Assembly: GCF_026239735.1 (NCBI RefSeq)
Contig: NZ_JAPIVT010000029.1
Coordinates: 1 to 45,781 of the forward strand
Reading direction: 5' to 3'
DNA: 45,781 nucleotides
DNA from: Pedobacter sp. MC2016-05
GTDB taxonomy: Bacteria; Bacteroidota; Bacteroidia; Sphingobacteriales; Sphingobacteriaceae
The position numbers and the translations under genes were made by a program. The notes under the pieces were generated by a model. It saw nothing but the letters and a program-made list of their open reading frames with translations, had not been told where the DNA came from and ran no database searches. Of the stretch, positions 8,623 through 16,703 are shown piece after piece. The number at the start of each line of letters is the position of its first letter. Within the stretch, counting starts at the first letter, position 1.

Positions 8623-8630
8623 TATATTTG
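8623..8630 (+). promoter_or_regulatory. Candidate -7 box TATATTTG upstream of structured element 1
   Basis: TATATTTG fits TAnnTTTG. No clear TTG is found 17-22 bases upstream, where the sequence is AT-only. Transcription starting near 8637 would run into the paired element that begins at 8693, so this would be a plausible promoter for it. Confidence 0.3.
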
Positions 8631-8692
8631 TTATCAGTTATTTATAGCGACAAATAGAGTTGGGGCAACCTGGCTTTAACGATGTCTCTCAT

Positions 8693-8879
8693 GAGTGAAA
8701 ACCGCTAAATTTCCACATGAGCTGATCGTGAGTTCGCCAATACTATTGAGTTTTGCTATCTTCGTGATATCTTATATTCAATAGGGCGGAGCTCATGTTA
8801 GTCTTTTGTGGAACACAAACCTCGGTTTGTGTGGTTCTTAGCGGTACCTCACTCGAAAGCATTGAGTTTCGCCCTATTG
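8693..8879 (+). ncRNA. Structured RNA-like element, copy 1, with alternative pairings
   Basis: Closing stem GAGTGA (8693-8698) pairs with TCACTC (8849-8854). Next come unpaired AAA (8699-8701) opposite TACC (8845-8848), then CCGCTAA (8702-8708) with TTAGCGG (8838-8844). Inside, arm A pairs CATGAGCT (8716-8723) with AGCTCATG (8790-8797), CGCC (8735-8738) with GGCG (8785-8788) and CTATTG (8743-8748) with CAATAG (8779-8784). Arm B is a hairpin, ACACAAACC/GGTTTGTGT (8813-8832). Alternatively 8779-8795 pairs over 17 positions (three G-U) with 8863-8879, which would break arm A and the outer stems. T-rich sequence follows (8880-8889). The layout is shared with 17473-17585. The transcribed strand is inferred from the upstream box. 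No known family is recognised, and a DNA-level mobile hairpin remains possible. Confidence 0.5.
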
Positions 8880-8880
8880 G

Positions 8881-9568
8881 TTTCTTTTCAATAAGGTTTC
8901 CCATTTGCTTTTATTGAGCCTGCATCGTTTTACATAAAAACGACCGTTTATGAAAACGAAAAAATTAAGCACAATCAAAGTGATTCATTTCCACGAAGTG
9001 GTTTCTGTTTATTCCCTCAAATTCTTTTTAAAGAACATTATTTGTTCCCCTTCATAATGATGGACTAAGAAATTCCGGGACAAAAAATAGCCGAAGAAAG
9101 GTGAGGCTGTTGTGTGGTTGAGAGCACGCTTCAGATTCGCTTGGTTATATTTTGCCCGGGACCAGCCTTTATGGCTTTTTAGTCCTGGTTCATTACTATG
9201 GTTATCGCATTTGCCAAGTTAAGCAACTTTTTCTAATTACCAATACGGTTTACTGTATCTGCATGTTTTTTCATGTGGTAAGGCTGGTTTTTGCTTTATT
9301 TTTTCTCTTTTTTCCTGGTTTTTTTCTGTTTTAATTTTTTCTATTTCTGTCTAATTTTTAACATCTAATGGCATGGGCAAATTTGCGTGTTATCCTTTTG
9401 ATCGGCTTTTTGCTTTGAAGCCCAAGAATCCGGTTTGAGCAGTTGGGGGTGCAGGGGGTCTTTTTTTGAAAAAATAGGTTCTTTAATGATTGATTTAGTT
9501 TTGCCTTCCTGCATTCTTTTTTTTGGTGTTTTTCTTTTTTTCCTTTAATCAACTAAACCAAACTTTTT
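8881..9568. other. 688-base non-coding leader region before the tlpA-susC-susD operon
   Basis: No convincing gene; a 35-codon ORF from ATG 8950 (MKTKKLSTIKVIHF...) is the best small candidate. Several hairpins can be drawn. CAATAA/TTATTG lies near 8889-8916. TTCCGGGACAAAA (~9075) faces TTTTGCCCGGGA (~9152-9163) imperfectly. GGAC-AGCC/GGCT-GTCC lies at ~9160-9187. The last 250 bases before 9569 are very T-rich on the plus strand, and TAGTTTTG (~9498-9505) resembles a -7 box about 65 bases before the tlpA start. Confidence 0.4.
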
Positions 9569-11026
9569 ATGAAACAAACAACGATTTCTATCGTAAGGGG
9601 AGAGCTATGCCTTTTATTTCATGGTAGATCAATGAAGATATTTACTTTTTTTTCGCTGGTTCTGGCCTTTTACGCAAATATGGCCTCAGCGCAGGTTCCT
9701 CGTTCGGCCGATGAGTTGGTTGTCGGCCAGAGGATTCCTGATGATTTGTGGGATGTGCCTTTCAGGTCGCTAAGGGTGGGTGGCGGTGGTGGTGGCGATG
9801 GCGTGTTGAAGGGGAAGGGTTTTGAACCGGCGGTGTTAAGGCTGCGGGAGCTGAAGGGGCGGCTGATTATTCTTGATTTCTGGGCGACTTGGTGCGGGGG
9901 CTGTATCGCGGGATTTCCCAAGGCGAAGAAGTTACAGGAGCGTTTTGGTGAGGAGGTTTCGTTTGTGCTGGTGAACAATGAAGATCCGTTGAAAGCGGAG
10001 CGGTTACTTTCCCGGCGGCTTGCGGAGAATGGAGAGGTTTTCCGGTATGTCAATTCGGATACGCTGCTGAACAGGCTTTTTTTTAAGCGGCTGATCCCGC
10101 ATTATGTGTGGATTGATGGGAGTGGAAAGGTGATGGCGGTGACGGGTGGGGATGAGCTGACAGAAGATAATATTTCATTGGTGCTTTCTGGTGGGGATGG
10201 GGTATCGGGGATCCGGAATGTGCTGGATATTGACCGTGAGCTCCCGCTTTTCAGTTCTCCTGATTTATCTGCTGCTGGGCTGATGAAATATAGTCTGCTG
10301 ACTAAGGGCAAAGTTGCGGGGCTTCCGAGTGGGTTTTTGTTGCGGAAGGATAAGGTTACCGGGCTGAATTCTGGTTTGGCGATTACCAACCTGCCTTTCT
10401 GGTATATCTATAAGAAATTGTTTGCTGAGTTTCTGATTGAAACTAAGGATTTCCACGGTTCGGACAGGCTGGTGTATGAAGGGAGGGATAGGTGTTTGTT
10501 GCAGGATACTTTTTTTAATTATGAGTTTTCGGTCTCCGGGCCGCTGATCTCAAGGCTTGATTCGCTGATGTTGGCGGACCTGAATACTTTTTCACCTTTC
10601 CGGTTTGCCTTGGAAAAGAGAAGGGTGAAGACGCTTTCGCTGGGGGTGGTGGACAGTACGAAACTGCCCCGGGTGAAGGTTGCGGGGAAGGTGAGGGGCG
10701 GTGCTGCTGAGAGCCATGTTGGAGTTATGTCCGCTGCTGATGGCGGTGCGGAGAGGAGGAGGGTACGGTTTGAAAAGGTGAGGATGAGGGAGCTAGTTTA
10801 TTTGCTGAAGGAAAAGGGTTTGGTTTCGGGGACTGTGGTGTATGGGACTTTTTCGGATGTGTTGGTTTCATTGGAACTTTCGTGGCCTGGTCCTGCGGAG
10901 GATTCAGGGGGTGGATTTTTGGAGGGTTTGAACAGGCAGTTATCGGGCTTCGGGATGAGGCTCACTGAAGGGTATTCGGAATTAAATTATGGGGTGATCA
11001 GGGACCAGATGGTGAATTTAGATTAA
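9569..11026 (+). CDS. TlpA-like thioredoxin-fold protein, exported, with long C-terminal extension
   Basis: A 485-residue protein. A signal peptide ends near ANMASAQ (residues 36-42); the start may be ATG 9569 or the in-frame ATG 9632 (MKIFTFFSLVLAF). The thioredoxin/AhpC-TSA domain spans ~50-210 with LIILDFWATWCGGCIAGFPK, redox pair Cys109/Cys112, and the cis-Pro region RLIPHYVWIDGSGKV. The remaining ~270 residues are typical of the larger TlpA proteins found in front of SusC genes in Sphingobacteria; their function is unknown. A glycine run (six Gly, 71-76) sits before the domain. It probably reduces or isomerises disulfides in the periplasm. The stop overlaps the susC start (TAATG), so translation is likely coupled. 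The coding strand is unusually G-rich compared with the rest of the window. Confidence 0.85.
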   Translation: MKQTTISIVRGELCLLFHGRSMKIFTFFSLVLAFYANMASAQVPRSADELVVGQRIPDDLWDVPFRSLRVGGGGGGDGVLKGKGFEPAVLRLRELKGRLIILDFWATWCGGCIAGFPKAKKLQERFGEEVSFVLVNNEDPLKAERLLSRRLAENGEVFRYVNSDTLLNRLFFKRLIPHYVWIDGSGKVMAVTGGDELTEDNISLVLSGGDGVSGIRNVLDIDRELPLFSSPDLSAAGLMKYSLLTKGKVAGLPSGFLLRKDKVTGLNSGLAITNLPFWYIYKKLFAEFLIETKDFHGSDRLVYEGRDRCLLQDTFFNYEFSVSGPLISRLDSLMLADLNTFSPFRFALEKRRVKTLSLGVVDSTKLPRVKVAGKVRGGAAESHVGVMSAADGGAERRRVRFEKVRMRELVYLLKEKGLVSGTVVYGTFSDVLVSLELSWPGPAEDSGGGFLEGLNRQLSGFGMRLTEGYSELNYGVIRDQMVNLD

Positions 11027-14000
11027 TGAAGGAAATGAAAAGGATATATATGTTTATGGCGCTGGCCTGGTGTTTGGCTTTGAGCGCAAAGGCCCAGCAG
11101 GTGGTTTCTGGCAGGATCATCAATAATAAGGATTCTGCTGTGATCGCGTATGGGTCTGTGGTGATCACTTCTTCCGGCGGGTTCAGGAAGGTGGTGACGA
11201 CGGGCTCTGACGGTTATTTTTCGGCGGCTTTGCCTGACGGGCGATACCGGGCTTCAGTATCTTCGGTGGGCTTTGCTACTGGAGTGCTGGATTTTTTGGT
11301 GCCTATGAAGGGTTCGCTGCTCATTGGGCTGGACGCGGTGGAAAACCAGTTGGAGGATGTGACGGTGAATACGGGTTATCAGCTCTTGGACCGGACGCGT
11401 TCTACGGGGTCTTTTTCGAAGGTGACCACTGTGCAGCTCAGCCAGCAGGTGGGCAGGAATGTGCTGGACCGGTTGGAGGCGATTGGGAATGGGCTGAATG
11501 TGGATCGGGCGACGGGCACCGAGGGCAGAATATCTATCAGGGGGCTAAGTACGATCAGGGGGCCGAAGGAGCCGCTGATTATTCTGGATGATTTCGCTTA
11601 TTCAGGTGACTTAGGTAATATCAATCCGGATGATGTAGAAAGCATTACGGTGCTGAAGGATGCTTCGGCGGCCTCGATCTGGGGTGCCAGGGCAGGTAAC
11701 GGGGTGATTGTAATCACCACTAAGAGGTCCAGGTTCAATGCGCCGCTGGCGATTGATTTCAGTACTACGGTGAGCGTACTGGACAAGCCTGACCTGGGTT
11801 ATGAGCAGCGGATGGGCTCAGCTGATTTTTTAGGGGTGGAGGAGTTTTTGTTTGGGAAGGGGTATTATACCAGCGCGGTGAATTCCTTCTATAAGCAGCC
11901 ACTGACGCCTTTTGTGGAACTGCTGTTACTGCAATCAGAGGGTAAGCTTTCCGTTCAGCAGCTGGCGGATTCCAGGGCAACGTTTTCCTCGTTTGATGCG
12001 TATGATGATTTTGACCGCTATGTGTATGACAAGGGGCTGAACCAGCAGTATTCGCTTCGCCTTTCGGGGAGCGGGGATCGCAACAGCTGGTCTGTTTCGG
12101 CGGGCTTTAACCGCAATACGGATAACCTTGGACTCACTGATAGGCGTTCCACGCTGCGGTTTTCTAATACGTTCAATATCATGAAGAACCTGCAGTTCAG
12201 CAGCATATTCACTTATTCAGACGCCCGGGTAAAAAGAGGTAGGCAGGGGATCGGGGAGATCGTGAGTTATTCTGGGCTTTATCCTTATGCCAGGTTTGCT
12301 GACGGGGCGGGCAATCCGCTGCCAATCACCAAGCAATACCGGGAGACGTATTTGTCCTCTCCGGAGACGGCCCGCCTATTGGACTGGTCATATTATCCCT
12401 TGCTGGATTATTTGCATACGGATAACTCTTCGGGACTGAAAGACCTGAACGCGAACTTTGATTTGAGCTACAGGCTGCCCTTTGGGCTCAAGACGAGTTT
12501 AAAATACAGCATCGAGGAACAGCGGACTTCTTCAGAGCTGCTGCAGGGCCAGCAGGCGTATTATACCCGGGATTATATCAATTCCTTTACCCAGGTGCCG
12601 GCTTCAGGCGCAGTGGTTTATCCTGTGCCGGTTGGGGCGATCCTGGACAGCAGGGAAAGTAGGCTTAAATCCGAGCAGTACAGGGGGCAGCTGGAATATT
12701 CCGGAAGCTGGAAGGAGCACCGGGTTTCGGCACTTGTGGGTTTTGAATGGAGAAGGGCGGTAACGAATGGCAATTCTTCCAGGGTATATGGCCTGGATAC
12801 GGATAAGCTGAATGCCGGGCTGGTGGATTTTGCCCGCCTCTACCCTAATTTTGTGACGGGGGGGAGCAGCTATATCCAGAACGGGACGAGCTTTGATCTG
12901 AAGCGTAATAACTTTATTTCCCAGTTCGCCAACCTGGCCTACACTTTCCGGGATGCCTATACGGTTTCGGCGAGTGCGAGGACGGATGCATCAAATGTGT
13001 TCGGGATTTCGACCAATAACCGGTGGCGGCCATTGTGGTCCGCGGGGATAGCCTGGGATGTCACCAGGATGCCGTTTTTTAAAGTTGACTTTGTTGATTT
13101 TCTGAAGCTGAGGGCGACTTATGGGATGAGCGGAAATGTTGACCCCGGTATGGTGGGGGTGAGTACGATCCGTTATCCGGGGATTTCGGCCTTTACGCAA
13201 TCGCCATATGCGGTTTTTGATAAATATAGCAATCCTGACCTGCGCTGGGAGAAGGTAGGGATGTTCAATGCGGGTGTGGATTTCAATCTGTGGAAAGGGA
13301 GGCTTTCAGGGAGTGTGGAATATTATTCCAAGCAGGCCGATGATTTGTTTGGCATGTTCCCCATCGATTATACCACCGGGGTAGGATCGGCGATCATAAA
13401 GAATGTGGCGAAGATCAAAGGGGACGGGATGGATATCCAGTTGAATAGCAACAACCTTTCGGGTGGGTTTAACTGGCAGACCACTTTGAATTTTTCGGCC
13501 AATAAGGACCGGGTGGTGAAATATTATGTGCCCAATACGCTGGCGAGTAGTTTTCTACAGTCTGGGGCGAGTGTTTCGGGGATCGAAGGGCTTCCGGTTT
13601 ATGCTGTTTTTTCTTATAAGTGGGCCGGCCTGGACCCGCTGACGGGCGATCCGATGGGTTTTGTCAACGGGGTGGCGAGCCGGGATTATAATGCTTTGAT
13701 CGGACCTGCGACCCAGGTCGGGGATTTGAGGTACCATGGATCGGCGCTGCCAAAGTATTTTGGTAACCTGGTGAACAATTTCAGCTACGCAGGGCTGACG
13801 CTTTCTGTTAGCATGGGTTTCAAGTTTGATTATTATTTCAGGCGCAAGAGTATTGATTATACGAACCTTTTTGATTCCTGGAACGGGCATGCGGATTTCC
13901 AGCAGCGCTGGCGCTCGCCGGGCGATGAGCTGCTTACCAACGTGCCTTCCCTTGTATTTCCCAATCCTTCGGCCAGGGATGCTTTTTATAAGTATGCCGA

Positions 14001-14238
14001 GGTGCTGATCGAAAAAGGGGACCACGTCCGCATCCAGTACATCAACCTGGACTATGCTTTTGAAAAAAGGATGCTCGGCAGGCTCAAAATTAAAACGCTG
14101 AACCTTTTTGCCAATGTGGGTAACCTGGGGATTATCTACAGGGCGAATAAAAAGGGTATCGATCCGGAATATATCACCAGTGGCTTCAACCTTCCTCCGG
14201 GCAAGCTATTTTCATTTGGACTGAGGACTTCACTTTAA
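11026..14238 (+). CDS. SusC/RagA family TonB-linked outer membrane protein
   Basis: A 1070-residue beta-barrel receptor. A signal peptide (LAWCLALSAKAQQ, ~14-26) is followed by a carboxypeptidase-regulatory-like beta-sandwich (VVSGRIINNKDSAVIAYGSV, ~26-95) and the TonB-dependent plug (DVTVNTGYQ; ISIRGLSTIRG; PLIILDDFAYSGDLGNINPD; VESITVLKDASAASIWGARA; GNGVIVITTKR, ~105-220). The rest is the 22-strand barrel, ending in GKLFSFGLRTSL with a C-terminal hydrophobic residue. There is no STN domain, so no anti-sigma signalling arm. It imports oligomers through the outer membrane with the SusD lipoprotein encoded next and energy from TonB-ExbBD. The operon is tlpA-susC-susD with overlapping stop/start pairs. 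The substrate is not readable, and no glycanase or peptidase is adjacent. Confidence 0.95.
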   Translation: MKEMKRIYMFMALAWCLALSAKAQQVVSGRIINNKDSAVIAYGSVVITSSGGFRKVVTTGSDGYFSAALPDGRYRASVSSVGFATGVLDFLVPMKGSLLIGLDAVENQLEDVTVNTGYQLLDRTRSTGSFSKVTTVQLSQQVGRNVLDRLEAIGNGLNVDRATGTEGRISIRGLSTIRGPKEPLIILDDFAYSGDLGNINPDDVESITVLKDASAASIWGARAGNGVIVITTKRSRFNAPLAIDFSTTVSVLDKPDLGYEQRMGSADFLGVEEFLFGKGYYTSAVNSFYKQPLTPFVELLLLQSEGKLSVQQLADSRATFSSFDAYDDFDRYVYDKGLNQQYSLRLSGSGDRNSWSVSAGFNRNTDNLGLTDRRSTLRFSNTFNIMKNLQFSSIFTYSDARVKRGRQGIGEIVSYSGLYPYARFADGAGNPLPITKQYRETYLSSPETARLLDWSYYPLLDYLHTDNSSGLKDLNANFDLSYRLPFGLKTSLKYSIEEQRTSSELLQGQQAYYTRDYINSFTQVPASGAVVYPVPVGAILDSRESRLKSEQYRGQLEYSGSWKEHRVSALVGFEWRRAVTNGNSSRVYGLDTDKLNAGLVDFARLYPNFVTGGSSYIQNGTSFDLKRNNFISQFANLAYTFRDAYTVSASARTDASNVFGISTNNRWRPLWSAGIAWDVTRMPFFKVDFVDFLKLRATYGMSGNVDPGMVGVSTIRYPGISAFTQSPYAVFDKYSNPDLRWEKVGMFNAGVDFNLWKGRLSGSVEYYSKQADDLFGMFPIDYTTGVGSAIIKNVAKIKGDGMDIQLNSNNLSGGFNWQTTLNFSANKDRVVKYYVPNTLASSFLQSGASVSGIEGLPVYAVFSYKWAGLDPLTGDPMGFVNGVASRDYNALIGPATQVGDLRYHGSALPKYFGNLVNNFSYAGLTLSVSMGFKFDYYFRRKSIDYTNLFDSWNGHADFQQRWRSPGDELLTNVPSLVFPNPSARDAFYKYAEVLIEKGDHVRIQYINLDYAFEKRMLGRLKIKTLNLFANVGNLGIIYRANKKGIDPEYITSGFNLPPGKLFSFGLRTSL

Positions 14239-15596
14239 TGCTTACTGTTATGAAAAGAATACATATATCGTTTTTGCCCTTGTTAGTGGCCTATGTTATA
14301 ATGGCAACGGGCTGCAATAAACTTCTGGAGGAAAAATCCGATCAAAAACTGGCTGTTCCCGGTACGATAACGGATTTCCAGGCGCTGATGGATAATTTCA
14401 CAGTACTGAACAGTTCCGAGCCGATCTCGCTGGAGGTCAGCGCGGATGATTACTCCACCTCGGATGCGGACCTGGCGGGGTCCAGCGAGGCCCAGCGCCG
14501 GATGTACAGCTGGCAAAAGGATTATTTGTTTGCTCCGGCGAACAATGACTGGTCCACGACTTATAGGGCGGTCTATCATTGCGGCAGTGTGATCAGCGGG
14601 CTGGAATCTTCCCCGCTCAAACGGGATGCGGCTTTCAATAATGTGATGGGTCAGGCTTTGGTCTTTCGCGCTAAGTTTTATATGCAGGCGATGGCGGTCT
14701 GGGGAAAATCTTACTTGCTCTCTTCGGGGCAGGATCCGGGTGTGCCTTTAAGGCCGAGCCTGAATTTTAATGAGGCTACGGTAAGGGCGAGTTTGAAGGA
14801 GGGTTATGATCAGGCGATTGAGGGGCTGAAGATGGCTGTGCCACTTTTGCCTGTTAAATCCATACATCCTTACCGGCCCTCCAGGGCGGCGGCTTATGGC
14901 CTGCTCGCCAGGGCGATGTTGTATACGGGCAGGTATATGGAGGCGGGTTTGTATGCAGACTCTTGTATCCAGCTCAGTGATCAGTTAATTGATTTCAATA
15001 AGCTAAACCCAGCGGACCGATATTCCTTTTCGCTTTTTAATAGTGAGGTTATTTTTGACACTTACGCGGCGCCGGGTGGTCCGGTGGTGAGCTCCAGGGC
15101 CAGGATCAATCCCCAGATTATGGATGCCTATCAGCCTAATGACTTAAGGAAGACTTTGTATTTTACGCAGACCAACGGAAATTATTTCTTTAAGGGTACC
15201 TATCACCAACCTTTGCTGTTTTTTGGCATCGCTACTGATGAAATGTACCTGGTATGGGCCGAATGCCTGGTCAGGACGGGTCAGGTACAGCGGGGTTTGG
15301 CAGTGTTGGATAAGTTGCTGGTGAGCAGGTTCAAGACCGGTACGTACAGTCCAGTTGCGATCACGGATGCTAAATCCGCATTGAAGGTGGTCCTGGACGA
15401 GCGGCGAAAGGAGCTGGTGATGAGGGGGTTGAGGTGGATGGATTTAAAGCGACTGAATGCGGAAGGGGCTAACATCCTGGTTTCGCGGAGCTTCAACGGG
15501 CAGACGGTTTCACTTTTGCCGAATGATCCGAGATATGCGCTTCCGATCCCGGAAGATATCATTCAGTTGTCGGGAATTCCGCAGAATGAGCGGTAA
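14238..15596 (+). CDS. RagB/SusD family nutrient-uptake lipoprotein
   Basis: A 452-residue SusD-like protein. The ATG at 14238 overlaps the susC stop by one base (TAATG), favouring that start, although ATG 14250 (MKRIHI) also precedes the signal. A lipobox IMATGC puts the lipidated Cys at 26. The TPR-like core has GQALVFRAKFYMQAMAVWGK, SRAAAYGLLARAMLYTGRYM and EAGLYADSCIQL, and the conserved C-terminal part RRKELVMRGLRWMDLKRL followed by YALPIPEDIIQLSGIPQNER is the usual SusD ending. It would sit on the outer leaflet as the lid of the SusC barrel and bind the substrate. At 452 residues it is at the short end of the family. A strong hairpin lies eight bases after the stop. Confidence 0.94.
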   Translation: MLTVMKRIHISFLPLLVAYVIMATGCNKLLEEKSDQKLAVPGTITDFQALMDNFTVLNSSEPISLEVSADDYSTSDADLAGSSEAQRRMYSWQKDYLFAPANNDWSTTYRAVYHCGSVISGLESSPLKRDAAFNNVMGQALVFRAKFYMQAMAVWGKSYLLSSGQDPGVPLRPSLNFNEATVRASLKEGYDQAIEGLKMAVPLLPVKSIHPYRPSRAAAYGLLARAMLYTGRYMEAGLYADSCIQLSDQLIDFNKLNPADRYSFSLFNSEVIFDTYAAPGGPVVSSRARINPQIMDAYQPNDLRKTLYFTQTNGNYFFKGTYHQPLLFFGIATDEMYLVWAECLVRTGQVQRGLAVLDKLLVSRFKTGTYSPVAITDAKSALKVVLDERRKELVMRGLRWMDLKRLNAEGANILVSRSFNGQTVSLLPNDPRYALPIPEDIIQLSGIPQNER

Positions 15597-15603
15597 TGAA
15601 GAA

Positions 15604-15634
15604 GTCACAGCAGGCAACGCTTGCCTGCTGTGAC
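15604..15634. terminator. Strong hairpin between susD and the DUF6520 gene, probable bidirectional terminator
   Basis: A perfect 14-bp stem, GTCACAGCAGGCAA (15604-15617) with TTGCCTGCTGTGAC (15621-15634), closes a CGC loop. It lies between two converging genes, 8 bases after the susD stop and 20 bases beyond the DUF6520 stop. It is followed on the plus strand by a moderately T-rich stretch (CAATTTTGG). Confidence 0.75.
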
Positions 15635-15654
15635 CAATTTTGGTTACGCTTTGT

Positions 15655-15993
15655 TTATTGCGCGTCCCTGCGTTCTGGGGCAGCACCGTCGATTAAAGCG
15701 GCATTATTACCATAGTTGGTCATAAAGTAGGTGTGCAGTTTTGCTTCTGTATCCACGCTTTCCGGAGTGATGATATAGCAGGGTAAATCAGTATCGGATC
15801 CGCATTCGGTTGGGGATGGCAAAGTCAGGGAATACTTGGTTTGATCATTTGCTTCGCTAACCGAGTTCCCACGGAAATTCCACTGTTTATCAACTTTTGA
15901 TCTGTGGTTTACTGTTTTAAACGCACTGGTGGTAATGGTTAAGCCGAACCCTAATATTAGGGCTACAAGGCCAATATTGATTTTTTTTAACAT
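15655..15993 (-). CDS. DUF6520-like exported small protein
   Basis: A 112-residue protein with a clear signal peptide, MLKKINIGLVALILGFGLTI, then TTSAFKT. The mature part is short, with the pair PTECGSDTDLPCY (two Cys, a possible disulfide), and ends TYFMTNYGNNAALIDGAAPE, then RRDAQ. This layout fits the small Sphingobacteriaceae family DUF6520, often found beside MauE-type membrane genes; function unknown. It lies 161 bases downstream of the MauE-like gene on the same strand and converges on the susD gene. Its two cysteines and the nearby TlpA thioredoxin suggest, without proving, that it may be a client of periplasmic disulfide chemistry. No lipobox is present, so it should be free in the periplasm. 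Confidence 0.65.
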   Translation of the reverse strand: MLKKINIGLVALILGFGLTITTSAFKTVNHRSKVDKQWNFRGNSVSEANDQTKYSLTLPSPTECGSDTDLPCYIITPESVDTEAKLHTYFMTNYGNNAALIDGAAPERRDAQ

Positions 15994-16154
15994 GGTGTTG
16001 GCTGCTTTGTTGCGCGAAAAAGCAGCTGAAAAATTTTTGTTAACGGCTACCGGAGGTGACGCCCTTTGCTCCGGCGTGGTTGAGCAGCATGGATGGGCGG
16101 GCTGCTGTTTTGTTTTATGACTGGCTTAAGGGACCTTGTCCCAGGTCAGGCCGG

Positions 16155-16604
16155 TTAGTTGCTCATGGTGTCACGGCTGCCTCCTTTCTGTTTTTGATGA
16201 AATAATAGGTAGAGCACTAAAGACAGGATTGTGATGTTAAGGATAAGGTGCGCTTTCCAGCTAAGGGCGGAGATGATCCCGCCGCAAGTGCATGGAGCGG
16301 GGCCAAAATGGCCCGCGATGACAAGCGCAACGTAGGCGGTGAAAGCGGTCATTAGTAATACGGACAGGTATAGGCCCAGCATTCGTGTGCTGTTCCAGAC
16401 CAAACTGAAGGCGGTCAGGATTTCCAGCACGGGTATGCCAATGCTGATGGATTCTGGGTATTTCTCGGTGAGGAGTGTGGTGACCTGTTTTTCAAATGCG
16501 GCATGGTCGATCAGTTTAGATAGGCCGGTATAGCTCCAGAGCAGGATGAGCAGGGCGTAGGCGAGGCTGATCAGGTGCGGCTTTTGGAAAGTGGTCGGTT
16601 TCAT
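16155..16604 (-). CDS. MauE/DoxX-type redox-associated membrane protein
   Basis: A 149-residue protein with four transmembrane segments (about 10-27, 48-68, 72-97 and 115-138). The first has the DoxX/MauE signature SYTGLSKLIDHAAFEKQV. A periplasmic loop has the conserved cysteine pair in GPAPCTCGGIISALSWKAHL, close to the VKOR/MauE pattern for passing electrons through the inner membrane. In Bacteroidota such proteins often accompany TlpA thioredoxins, which fits the tlpA gene at 9569. It probably keeps a periplasmic thioredoxin reduced, but this is inference from family and context. The genes upstream (Crp/Fnr, 100 bases) and downstream (DUF6520) share its strand and may form one unit. Confidence 0.78.
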   Translation of the reverse strand: MKPTTFQKPHLISLAYALLILLWSYTGLSKLIDHAAFEKQVTTLLTEKYPESISIGIPVLEILTAFSLVWNSTRMLGLYLSVLLMTAFTAYVALVIAGHFGPAPCTCGGIISALSWKAHLILNITILSLVLYLLFHQKQKGGSRDTMSN

Positions 16605-16703
16605 AGCTGGAAATTTTAGTTAAAGTTCCGCTCATTCTGGATGGTTCCTGCTACCGATTAAGCACCTAATGTTGGTTATTAGGTATATTCTGGGTGAGTA
16701 TTG

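Noticed and set aside
8693..8854. Assignment of the structured element to 6S RNA, a retron, a hammerhead ribozyme or an integron attC site
   Set aside because: No reverse transcriptase or integrase nearby, no CTGANGA/GAAA core, no RYYYAAC/GTTRRRY boxes, and the internal-loop pattern does not match the 6S bubble.
9105..9165. Possible tRNA-like sequence (GTGGTTGAGAGCACGC...)
   Set aside because: D-arm-like start only; no anticodon stem, no T-arm and no acceptor pairing can be formed.
9152..9334. 60-codon hydrophobic ORF before tlpA
   Set aside because: Phe/Leu-rich because the DNA is T-rich; no start context and no homology signs.
13555..14025. 156-codon reverse ORF inside susC
   Set aside because: Antisense shadow of a GC-rich gene; proline/arginine-rich and no domain.
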